The notes below the pieces were generated by a model. That model had not been told where the DNA came from and did no database searches. It saw nothing but the letters and a program-made list of their open reading frames with translations. The position numbers were made by a program, and so were the translations under genes. This document shows, piece after piece, positions 15,220 through 22,334 of a stretch of DNA of 38,384 nt; position 1 is the stretch's first letter; the number at the start of each line of letters is the position of its first letter. The stretch is from Ignavibacteriaceae bacterium (lineage in GTDB: Bacteria > Bacteroidota > Ignavibacteria > Ignavibacteriales > Ignavibacteriaceae): positions 1-38,384 of the forward strand of contig JACZKK010000143.1 in the NCBI GenBank assembly GCA_014860115.1, given 5' to 3'.

Positions 15220-17907
15220 ATGACAAAATATTTTTTACTTGTTACTCTTTTTCTTTTCACCACACTAAATATTTTTCCACAGAATTATAAAGAAGTCAAA
15301 ATATATCTTAACGATATTACAGATATAAACACGCTCTTCAGTTCAGGAATGGAATTCGATCATCTCACTTACACTAAAGATGATGCTATACAAACTTTTA
15401 TAAGTGATAACGATTTTACCATACTTCAATCAACCGGGTTTACTTATGAAATACTGATTGATGATTGGTATAATTATTATGAAAATCTTCCTAAGCTAAC
15501 AGAATCTGAGAAGCATCAATTCATTCAATACAGCAAAGACAATTTTAATGTTGGCGGTTTTGGCTATGGTTCGATGGGCGGATTTTACACATTGGCAGAA
15601 ATTAACGCTAAGCTTGATACCATGTATATGCTTTATCCAAACCTTATAACTCAAAAATTTTCTATCGGATTATCTATTGAGAACAGACCTATTTATGCAG
15701 TTAAAATTTCTGATAATCCTAATGTTAATGAAAGCGAACCACAGGTTCATATGAATGCTCTTATTCATGCAAGAGAACCGCAGGCAATGATGACCATTAT
15801 GTATTACATGTATTATTTGCTTGAAAATTACGGCATCGATCCTGAAGTAACTTATCTCGTTGATAATAGAGAAATTTATTTCATCCCTTGCATAAATCCT
15901 GATGGTTATGAGTACAACAGATCAACAAATCCTGGTGGCGGTGGAATGTGGAGAAAGAACCGAAGGAATAACGGTAGCAGTTACGGTGTGGATTTAAACA
16001 GAAACTTCGGATATATGTGGGGTTATGATAACATTGGTTCAAGTGGAACACCAAGCTCAGAAACTTATAGAGGTACTTCTGCTTTCTCGGAACCTGAAAC
16101 TCAGAGAATAAGAGATTTTGCTAACTCAAAAAATTTCAAAGTAGCACTGAACTATCATACATATGGTAATTACCTGCTTTATCCTTGGGGATATATAAGT
16201 TCGCCTTCACCTGATAATGCTATCTTTGATGAATTCTCAACAGATATGGTTGCGTACAACGGTTATGAAAACGGGCAGCCGCCTGCAATTCTATATGAAG
16301 TAAATGGTTCATCAGATGACTGGATGTACGGCGAGCAGACAACAAAGCCAAAGATTTTTGCTATGACACCAGAAGTAGGAACCACAGGTTTCTGGCCAAC
16401 ACAAGCGGAAATCTTTCCACTGGCAATCGAAAACTTGCAGCCGAATCTTTATTACACTTGGGTTGCAGGAGCATTTGTGAAAATGATAAATCCCAGCTTC
16501 TCTCAGCAATATTTTAATCCTGGTGATTTTGTGGAAATTTCTATTCCTCAATTAAGGAATAAAGGATTGTCAGATGCTTCAGGTGTAACCCTTTCACTTA
16601 CTTCTGATAATCCGGAAATAACAATCAACAACGGGAATATTTCTGTTGGAGATATTCTTTCAAGAACAACAGTTAATAACACTCAAAAACTTTCTTTTAC
16701 TCTTGGAAGCGGATTGGCTGCCGATGTTAAAGTTAAAATGATAATTACTGTTTCCACCAATGGAACTCCGATGTATGCAGATACAATGAGCTTCATCGTT
16801 GGAACTCCGGTTATAATTTTTGCGGATTCAACAAATGATCCCGCAATTTTATGGACTATTACAGCAACTCCAACAACACCAAAGTGGGAGTCAACTACAA
16901 CCAGTTACCACTCAGCTCCAACTTCATTTACAGATAGTAAAACCGGGAGTTATGTTAACAATGCAACGGTTACGATGACATTGACAAACCCAATTAACCT
17001 GAGTATGTATCAGCACCCACGTTTGGGATTCTGGACAAGATACGATATCGAAGAAAACTGGGATTATGGACAGGTTAAAGTTTCAACTAACAACGGCACA
17101 ACGTGGTTTCCATTAGCTGGAAACTACACCGAGCCTGGTACCGGTTCATTCCAGCCAAATGGTCAGCCATTATACGATGGAACACAAACTGCATGGATTC
17201 AGGAAGAAGTGTCTTTAACAGGGTATAACGCAACGCAAAATAAACTTCAATATCAGCTTAAGACAGATGTCGCTGTTACCGCTGACGGCTGGTATGTTGA
17301 TGACATAGTCATTTACATTTACGGAATTGTTCCGGTTGAATTATCTTCATTCACTGCAACTGCAACTAATACCGAGGTAATTTTGAACTGGAAAACCTCA
17401 AGTGAACTGAATAATAGGGGATTTGAGATAGAAAGAAAATCACTCTCTGACAATAATGGATGGGTGACAATTGGTTTTGTTGATGGAAGCGGAAACTCTA
17501 CCAGCATAAAAGACTATTCTTTCACTGATAAAAATCCAATAAAAGGAACTTTACTTTACAGATTGAAACAGATTGATTTCGATGGATCATACACAATTTA
17601 TACTTCTGAAGGAGTTAAGTTTGAAGGTGTATATAATTATGCTCTTGAGCAGAACTATCCGAATCCTTTTAACCCTTCAACGGTAATCAACTACTCAATA
17701 CCAACTGCAGGACAGGTTAAACTGACTGTCTATAATCTTCTTGGCTCTGAAGTGGCTGTGCTCGTTAATGAAAACAAAGAAGCTGGCAATTACTCGGTTG
17801 AATTCTCAACTGAAAATCTGAGAAGTAACTTAGGTTCTGGAGTTTACATTTATACTCTGAAGTCCGGTTCATTTACACGGACGAGAAAGATGGTCGTTCT
17901 AAAATAA
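15220..17907 (+). CDS. Secreted M14 zinc carboxypeptidase with type IX sorting domain
   Basis: 895 residues from ATG 15220. This start is preferred over ATG 15208 because GGGG (15210-15213) then forms the ribosome site. A signal peptide (~1-21) and a propeptide-like region precede the M14 peptidase domain. Zinc ligands are H183 and E186 (NALIHAREP) and H313 (NYHTYG). The substrate-binding segment is GVDLNRNFGYMWG, and E385 (MTPEVG) is the general base. After the peptidase come a CARDB-like beta region, a sandwich domain (~520-700) resembling immune-inhibitor/MAM-type folds, the PVELSSFTA module, and a C-terminal sorting domain starting at ~813 with NYPNPFNPST and ending RKMVVLK. The protein should cross the outer membrane by the type IX system and lose this tail. 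Likely role: digestion of extracellular peptides. The AGAGTA-arm repeat follows directly. Confidence 0.93.
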   Translation: MTKYFLLVTLFLFTTLNIFPQNYKEVKIYLNDITDINTLFSSGMEFDHLTYTKDDAIQTFISDNDFTILQSTGFTYEILIDDWYNYYENLPKLTESEKHQFIQYSKDNFNVGGFGYGSMGGFYTLAEINAKLDTMYMLYPNLITQKFSIGLSIENRPIYAVKISDNPNVNESEPQVHMNALIHAREPQAMMTIMYYMYYLLENYGIDPEVTYLVDNREIYFIPCINPDGYEYNRSTNPGGGGMWRKNRRNNGSSYGVDLNRNFGYMWGYDNIGSSGTPSSETYRGTSAFSEPETQRIRDFANSKNFKVALNYHTYGNYLLYPWGYISSPSPDNAIFDEFSTDMVAYNGYENGQPPAILYEVNGSSDDWMYGEQTTKPKIFAMTPEVGTTGFWPTQAEIFPLAIENLQPNLYYTWVAGAFVKMINPSFSQQYFNPGDFVEISIPQLRNKGLSDASGVTLSLTSDNPEITINNGNISVGDILSRTTVNNTQKLSFTLGSGLAADVKVKMIITVSTNGTPMYADTMSFIVGTPVIIFADSTNDPAILWTITATPTTPKWESTTTSYHSAPTSFTDSKTGSYVNNATVTMTLTNPINLSMYQHPRLGFWTRYDIEENWDYGQVKVSTNNGTTWFPLAGNYTEPGTGSFQPNGQPLYDGTQTAWIQEEVSLTGYNATQNKLQYQLKTDVAVTADGWYVDDIVIYIYGIVPVELSSFTATATNTEVILNWKTSSELNNRGFEIERKSLSDNNGWVTIGFVDGSGNSTSIKDYSFTDKNPIKGTLLYRLKQIDFDGSYTIYTSEGVKFEGVYNYALEQNYPNPFNPSTVINYSIPTAGQVKLTVYNLLGSEVAVLVNENKEAGNYSVEFSTENLRSNLGSGVYIYTLKSGSFTRTRKMVVLK

Positions 17908-17913
17908 GATTAA

Positions 17914-17970
17914 GAAAAAGAGTAAGAGTAAGAAATTGATTTATCTTACTCTTTCTCATACTCTTACTCT
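17914..17970. repeat. AGAGTA-arm inverted repeat between convergent genes
   Basis: The purine arm AGAGTAAGAGTAAGA at 17919-17933 faces pyrimidine arms TCTTACTCT (17944-17952) and CTCTTACTCT (17961-17970), giving a 10-bp stem or a longer cruciform. It lies between the convergent peptidase and phosphatase genes and reaches into the last codons of the phosphatase, so it may be a two-way terminator. Related hexanucleotide arms occur at 19471 and 35773. Confidence 0.6.
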
Positions 17971-18617
17971 AAAATACTTTTCAATTCATTAAGGCCGGAG
18001 ATTAAAAAATCCGGCTTTTCTTTTTCAAGCTGATCTTCTGTCCGATAACCGTAAAGCGCTCCGCAGGTTTTTGCACCGGCACTTTTTCCACATTGAATAT
18101 CAAGCTCTGTATCACCAACCATCAAAGTTTCAGAAGTTTTAATTTTCAATTCGTTGCAGATAAATATCAGAGGTTCAGGTGACGGTTTGTGTGCCAATCC
18201 ATCTCTTCTTCCCATCAGATAATGAAAAGATGAACGAAGATTAAAATGATCAATTATTTTTTCTGCCTGATCCTGTACTTTTGTTGTAAGCAGCGAAACT
18301 TTAATATTATTTTCATTCAGATAATGAAGGGTTTGCTGAACTCCAGGATAAAGATATGATGAATCCATAAAATCAAAATAGAAAGCTTTGTAAATGGCAA
18401 TAAATTTATCAAAGTCAGTCACTTCAATATTCATTCTTTCAAAGATGTCAACAAAATGCATTCCTATCATATTTGTAAAAACACCCTCATCTATTCTATA
18501 ACTGATCTTCATCTTATCCAACGCAGCTTTTGTACTTTTGAGAATCGTATCTCCCGAATCAACCAAAGTTCCATCAAGATCAAAACAGATGTGTGTTATT
18601 ATTTTCTTATTCATCAT
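17964..18617 (-). CDS. HAD-family hydrolase, phosphoglycolate-phosphatase-like
   Basis: 217 residues, the normal size of the Gph/PGMB group of HAD phosphatases with an alpha-helical cap (residues ~20-85). Motif I is FDLDGTLVDSG near the N-terminus. Motif II is LLTTK, motif III is the Lys in AHKPSPEP, and motif IV is VGDTELDIQCGKSAGAKT. The substrate is probably a small phosphorylated metabolite, phosphoglycolate by closest resemblance, but this is not certain. It starts MMNKK. Its ribosome site and start region are exactly duplicated just upstream (22-bp tandem repeat, 18607-18650). The stop codon lies inside the AGAGTA-arm repeat. Confidence 0.88.
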   Translation of the reverse strand: MMNKKIITHICFDLDGTLVDSGDTILKSTKAALDKMKISYRIDEGVFTNMIGMHFVDIFERMNIEVTDFDKFIAIYKAFYFDFMDSSYLYPGVQQTLHYLNENNIKVSLLTTKVQDQAEKIIDHFNLRSSFHYLMGRRDGLAHKPSPEPLIFICNELKIKTSETLMVGDTELDIQCGKSAGAKTCGALYGYRTEDQLEKEKPDFLISGLNELKSILE

Positions 18618-18650
18618 TTATTATTTCCTTATTCATCATTTATTATTTCC
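18607..18650. repeat. 22-bp tandem duplication covering the phosphatase start region
   Basis: Two identical 22-bp units sit head to tail at 18607-18628 and 18629-18650. On the minus strand each contains GGAAATAATAA followed by ATGATGAATAA. Because 22 is not a multiple of 3, the upstream copy opens a different frame, a 10-codon mini-ORF (MMNKEIINDE) ending inside the true start region. Confidence 0.85.
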
Positions 18651-18985
18651 TTAACTAACAATGACAAATATATTAAAAACAAAATAGCTTCTGTTTTAAT
18701 CTTTGTTGAAAAATATTTTTATCTACACTTGATTTTATTAAGTAATTAGTTGAGTTTTTCAGGTGATCGCTAAAACATTTCCAACTTCGAAAAAAAATGT
18801 TCATAAAGGTAGAATTGTAATTCTTAACCAGTGTTTCGAAAATCAGGTAAAAATTAGCTGGACTCTCTTACTTCATCTAATTTTTATTTTGTTTTGTGGA
18901 TAATTTATTCATAGAATTCGGTACGATTTTTAGCATGGTAAGGACAAATAACTAACTTATTATTTAACTCATAAAGGAAACTATA
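18651..18985. other. Divergent intergenic region, no gene seen
   Basis: AT-rich gap between the minus-strand phosphatase and the plus-strand secreted protein. It should hold both promoters. No repeat, RNA gene or convincing ORF was found. An AAAGGA ribosome site lies just before ATG 18986. Confidence 0.5.
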
Positions 18986-19408
18986 ATGAAAAAACCAAAC
19001 TTCTTGCTTCTCTTTACAATGTTTCTTTCTTTCTTTGCACTATATTCGAGTACATTCGCTCAAGTTGAACCCGTGTTGTATTTTTGCGAAAGATATGATG
19101 CATATGAAGGCGAAATAGGAGTTAGAGATAGATTTACGAAAGGTCCGGTAACAGTGGTTGTTAAAAGCGAATTGGCATTGAATTTAGAGAGCGTAGCTAT
19201 CCAATTTGATAGATATAATTTCAGAAGTAACGAATTTGAGTTTTATAAAAAATTCTTCTTTACGATACAAAAAGAAGATACTTATGTTTACTTTGCTAAG
19301 AATGAGGAAAGCGATATGGAATTTGAATATCCCGGGTTTTACAGAGTATTCCTGCTTGATAAAGATGATAATACTGTGACAAGCGCAATTATAGAAATAA
19401 TTGATTAA
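18986..19408 (+). CDS. Small secreted protein of unknown function (140 aa)
   Basis: I do not recognise a family. The N-terminus is a clear Sec signal peptide (KK, then a hydrophobic core FLLLFTMFLSFFALYSS and FAQ cleavage near residue 26). The mature ~114 residues alternate charged and aromatic residues, as in a small beta-sandwich: YFCERYDAYEGE, GPVTVVVKSE, FYRVFLLDKDDN. Only one cysteine is present, and there is no lipobox. AAAGGA sits ahead of the ATG, and a strong terminator follows at 19428, so it is monocistronic. It has no type IX sorting tail, so it is probably periplasmic. Confidence 0.75.
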   Translation: MKKPNFLLLFTMFLSFFALYSSTFAQVEPVLYFCERYDAYEGEIGVRDRFTKGPVTVVVKSELALNLESVAIQFDRYNFRSNEFEFYKKFFFTIQKEDTYVYFAKNEESDMEFEYPGFYRVFLLDKDDNTVTSAIIEIID

Positions 19409-19427
19409 AAATAATCCTCTCAATTTC

Positions 19428-19452
19428 AGGCGGCTTTTAGCCGCCTTTTTTT
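19428..19452 (+). terminator. Rho-independent terminator after the secreted protein gene
   Basis: A 7-bp GC-rich stem (AGGCGGC 19428-19434, GCCGCCT 19440-19446) with loop TTTTA is followed by seven T residues, 19 bp after the stop codon. Confidence 0.92.
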
Positions 19453-19470
19453 GTTCAAAATTACCCTTTT

Positions 19471-19506
19471 CTTACTCTTACTCATACTCCTGCCTTTTCG
19501 GCAGGC
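19471..19506. repeat. Pyrimidine arm plus CCTGCC/GGCAGG hairpin
   Basis: CTTACTCTTACTCATACT is followed by CCTGCC-TTTTC-GGCAGG (19489-19505). The reverse complement of the sequence at 35754-35790 has the same order of parts, so these are two copies of one dispersed element. Confidence 0.65.
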
Positions 19507-19593
19507 AAGCTTTCTCTTAATCTGCTTTAGCCGTATTTTTAGATTACTATTCATTGAAATTAATCATTACCTAAAAATCTAAACGGAGTTATT

Positions 19594-20640
19594 ATGTTAA
19601 AAAAGATTCGGGAGTTGTTAGGCAAAGAGGCTGATGAACTCTTAAGCTATAAAGCAAAGTTTCCAAAAGAACAGTTAAACCTTCCCGGTCCTGACTTTGT
19701 TGACCGCGTATTTTTGCAAAGTGATCGAACACCAAATGTTATGAAAAATTTAAACTGGATCCTTCACTCAGGAAGATTATCAGGAACAGGGTACGTTTCT
19801 ATTCTTCCTGTCGACCAGGGAATTGAACATTCAGCAGGTGCATCATTTGCACCAAACCCTGCTTACTTTGATCCTGAAAATATTGTTAAGCTTGCTGTTG
19901 AAGGCGGATGCAATGCTTGTGCATCTACACTCGGTGTGCTTGGAATGGTTTCCAGAAAATATGCTCACAAAATTCCTTTCATCTTAAAGCTCAATCATAA
20001 TGAACTGCTTACTTATCCAAACAAGTTTGACCAGATAATGTTTGCAGGAGTTGAACAGGCATTTGATATGGGAGCTGCTGCGGTTGGTGCAACAATCTAT
20101 TTTGGCTCTGATGAAAGTGCACGACAGATAATTGAAGTAAGCGAAGCATTCCAGTATGCTCACGAAATGGGAATGGCAACTGTTCTGTGGTGCTATCTCA
20201 GAAATCCAGAGTTTAAAAAAGATAAGGATTATCACGTGTCTGCAGATTTAACCGGACAGGCAAACCATCTCGGTGTAACAATTCAGGCTGATATAATTAA
20301 ACAAAAACTTCCTGAAAACAACGGCGGTTACAATGCTTTGAAATTCGGAAAGACTCACAAAAAAGTTTATTCTGATCTGTCCACTGATCATCCGATTGAT
20401 TTAACCCGCTATCAGGTTATAAATAATTATATGGGAAGAGCAGGATTAATTAATAGCGGCGGTGCTTCCGGTGAAAATGATTTTGCTGAAGCTGCAAAGA
20501 CTGCAATTATTAACAAACGAGCCGGTGGAATGGGATTGATTTCAGGAAGAAAAGCCTTCCAGCGTTCGATGGCAGATGGCGTTAAGCTGCTTAATCTAAT
20601 CCAGGATGTTTATCTAGAAAAAGAGATAACGGTAGCATAA
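19594..20640 (+). CDS. fbaB: Class I fructose-bisphosphate aldolase (FbaB/DhnA type)
   Basis: 348 residues, normal length for the archaeal-type class I aldolase that cleaves fructose-1,6-bisphosphate by a Lys Schiff base in glycolysis and gluconeogenesis. Family signatures are [64 protein letters not shown], and the C-terminal phosphate-binding GGAGGENDF-like segment (here [13 protein letters not shown]) with [13 protein letters not shown]. The Schiff-base Lys is most likely in the [10 protein letters not shown] stretch. Ribosome site GGAG lies just upstream of ATG. It is flanked by a terminator upstream and a strong hairpin downstream, so it is a single-gene unit. Confidence 0.92.
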   Translation: MLKKIRELLGKEADELLSYKAKFPKEQLNLPGPDFVDRVFLQSDRTPNVMKNLNWILHSGRLSGTGYVSILPVDQGIEHSAGASFAPNPAYFDPENIVKLAVEGGCNACASTLGVLGMVSRKYAHKIPFILKLNHNELLTYPNKFDQIMFAGVEQAFDMGAAAVGATIYFGSDESARQIIEVSEAFQYAHEMGMATVLWCYLRNPEFKKDKDYHVSADLTGQANHLGVTIQADIIKQKLPENNGGYNALKFGKTHKKVYSDLSTDHPIDLTRYQVINNYMGRAGLINSGGASGENDFAEAAKTAIINKRAGGMGLISGRKAFQRSMADGVKLLNLIQDVYLEKEITVA

Positions 20641-20655
20641 GAATAAAATGTAAAT

Positions 20656-20684
20656 GTGAGACTCACCTCAAAGGTGAGTCTCAC
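20656..20684. terminator. Perfect 13-bp hairpin between convergent genes
   Basis: GTGAGACTCACCT (20656-20668), loop CAA, then its exact complement (20672-20684). It sits between the aldolase (+) and thioesterase (-) stops. There is no T run on the plus strand, so efficiency is uncertain. A shared two-way terminator is the simplest reading. Confidence 0.65.
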
Positions 20685-20703
20685 TTAAATGTCCGAGATA
20701 TTT

Positions 20704-21174
20704 TTATTTATTGATCATATTTTCCGGCATTTGCACAGCCACAACTTTTCCTCTCGCTGTAATTTCTCCGTTTGTTGTTAACACTATTTCAGAGATTACT
20801 TTTCTTCCTTTTATTTCAAAAATTTTTCCACGTATTTCCAGCTCAACACCAAGCGGAGTTGGTTTTAAGTAATCAACCTGTAGAGATGCAGTAACAAAAC
20901 GGAAAGGAGGCAAAGAATCAATTTCTCTTCCCTCTACTTTGTAGGCAGCTAATGCAGCGGTTCCGGTTCCGTGACAGTCAATTAAAGAAGCAATCAATCC
21001 GCCATAAACATATCCCGGAATTGCTGTGTGATATTCTTTCGGAGTAAAACGTGTTACGGTTTCATCTCCTTCCCAAAAAGTTTTTATCTGGTGTCCGTGT
21101 TTGTTTAATTTTCCGCATCCGTAGCAATGTGCTACGTCATCGGGATAATAATCCTGCACTGCTTTTAATTTCAT
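20704..21174 (-). CDS. Hotdog-fold thioesterase (PaaI/4HBT family)
   Basis: 156 residues. The pattern HCYGCGKLNKHG near the N-terminus, followed by the hotdog core GYVYGGLIASLIDCHGTGTAALAA and FVTASLQVDYLKPTPLG, matches the PaaI-like thioesterase subgroup that has an N-terminal Cys-x2-Cys. The family hydrolyses acyl-CoA or acyl-carrier thioesters. The acyl substrate cannot be predicted. The central GGLIASLID segment includes the usual active-site Asp/Glu position. It stands alone, separated from the EamA gene by a repeat. Confidence 0.85.
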   Translation of the reverse strand: MKLKAVQDYYPDDVAHCYGCGKLNKHGHQIKTFWEGDETVTRFTPKEYHTAIPGYVYGGLIASLIDCHGTGTAALAAYKVEGREIDSLPPFRFVTASLQVDYLKPTPLGVELEIRGKIFEIKGRKVISEIVLTTNGEITARGKVVAVQMPENMINK

Positions 21175-21215
21175 AATAACTCCATTAATAAAGTAATAAT
21201 GAACTGTTTTATTAC

Positions 21216-21300
21216 AACTCTGTGTATCCTCTGTGTAACTGATTTTTCTTTTAAACTTACACAGAGTTTCACAAAGAAATCACAGAGAACCACAAAGAAT
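21216..21300. repeat. CTCTGTGTAA/TTACACAGAG inverted repeat element
   Basis: A 10-bp exact inverted pair (21229-21238 and 21257-21266) sits inside a run of CTCTGTGTA and CACAGAG/CACAAAG words. This degenerate palindromic type resembles small non-coding repeats common in Bacteroidota and relatives. The family assignment is from memory. Confidence 0.55.
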
Positions 21301-21315
21301 TAATTTTGTTTTTCC

Positions 21316-22194
21316 TCAATCCCTCAGAATTAATATCGCACCAAGAAGAATAAATAAAACAGCAATAGTCTTCTTTAGCAAGTTAGTGTCTTTAAAAATC
21401 TTCCCGCCAATAACCGTAGCCCACAAAACAGAAGTCCGTTTTACTGCAAGTGTCAATGCAACCGATGCTATGCTTATAGAAACAATCTGTGTATAGCGAT
21501 AACCGATTGTTAAAACTGAAATCAATAAAATCCAGAGAACATCAGTTTTATCTATTTGCGAAGAATTATTCTCAAGCTTTCCTTTAAATGCAAAGTAAAT
21601 GATAAAGAACAATACAGCAAAATAAACGTGCTGAAATGCAGTCAATGAAATGGGCGTGAGATTCATTTTTGCTACAAGCAGTTTGTCTATTACGGAAGAA
21701 GCTGTGAACAGCAGCAATGCAGCAAGTATGTATTGATGATACCTCGACCTGAAAAATACATCCAGCGGGAAAAGAATTTCTTTCAGATTTTTGCTTTCAA
21801 GAATATATGTCCCAACAATTAACGATACGAGTCCAAGAACCTCAAATAATTTTAATGCTTCACCAAGAAACAAAAAAGCAAACACCGCAACAAATCCGGG
21901 AGTTAGTGCAAGTAATGGAAGCGCATTACTGATTTGCAAATTCTTCAACGCTGTCATTACACATAAAAATGCTGCAACACCGATCAGAGACTTTAAAAAC
22001 AAAACAGAAAGATTAGAAAAGTTTATCGCGTTGTAATCAATAAAAAAAAAGAAGGGAATTGAAAGAACGAGATTTGCGATCGAAAGATAAAAAGAGAATT
22101 GAACAGGATTAAGATTAAACAGAACCTTCTTCTGAGTTATCGCAGCAAACGCAGAAAGAAAAGATGAAAGCAGTGCAATGAAAAACCAGGTCAT
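21316..22194 (-). CDS. EamA/DMT-superfamily permease
   Basis: 292 residues from ATG 22194. Ten hydrophobic helices in two EamA repeats span the protein, beginning TWFFIALLSSFLSAFAAITQKK and ending IAVLFILLGAILILRD. LPLLALTPGFVAVFAFLFLGEAL is the typical end of the first repeat. Substrates in this superfamily vary widely (metabolites, amino acids), and none can be named. The frame stays open upstream to 22260, but those 22 residues are a translation of an intergenic repeat (22231-22320) and are not part of the protein. No Shine-Dalgarno is evident at the chosen start. Confidence 0.85.
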   Translation of the reverse strand: MTWFFIALLSSFLSAFAAITQKKVLFNLNPVQFSFYLSIANLVLSIPFFFFIDYNAINFSNLSVLFLKSLIGVAAFLCVMTALKNLQISNALPLLALTPGFVAVFAFLFLGEALKLFEVLGLVSLIVGTYILESKNLKEILFPLDVFFRSRYHQYILAALLLFTASSVIDKLLVAKMNLTPISLTAFQHVYFAVLFFIIYFAFKGKLENNSSQIDKTDVLWILLISVLTIGYRYTQIVSISIASVALTLAVKRTSVLWATVIGGKIFKDTNLLKKTIAVLFILLGAILILRD

Positions 22195-22230
22195 TGGAAT
22201 AAATTTTTTATTTGTTGTTAGTTCTTTCCT

Positions 22231-22320
22231 GTCATTGCGAGGGAGGAACGACCGAAGCAATCTTTGAATTTAGCTTAGGTAGAGATCACTTCGTCCGGCA
22301 AATGCCGGACTCGTGATGAC
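22231..22320. repeat. GTCAT...ATGAC composite repeat with CCGGCA hairpin
   Basis: The element starts GTCATTGCGAGGGAGGAACG and ends CGTGATGAC, with an internal hairpin GTCCGGCA-AA-TGCCGGAC at 22293-22310. A second element with the same general plan is at 28771-28856. It falsely extends the ORF of the EamA gene. Confidence 0.7.
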
Positions 22321-22334
22321 AAGAATAAAAAATA

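Noticed and set aside
17914-17970. CRISPR array suggested by repeated AGAGTA units
   Set aside because: The units are only six bases, with no spacers of constant length and no cas genes.
22195-22260. Longer start for the EamA permease at 22260
   Set aside because: The extra codons lie within an intergenic repeat (22231-22320) and precede a natural membrane-protein start.
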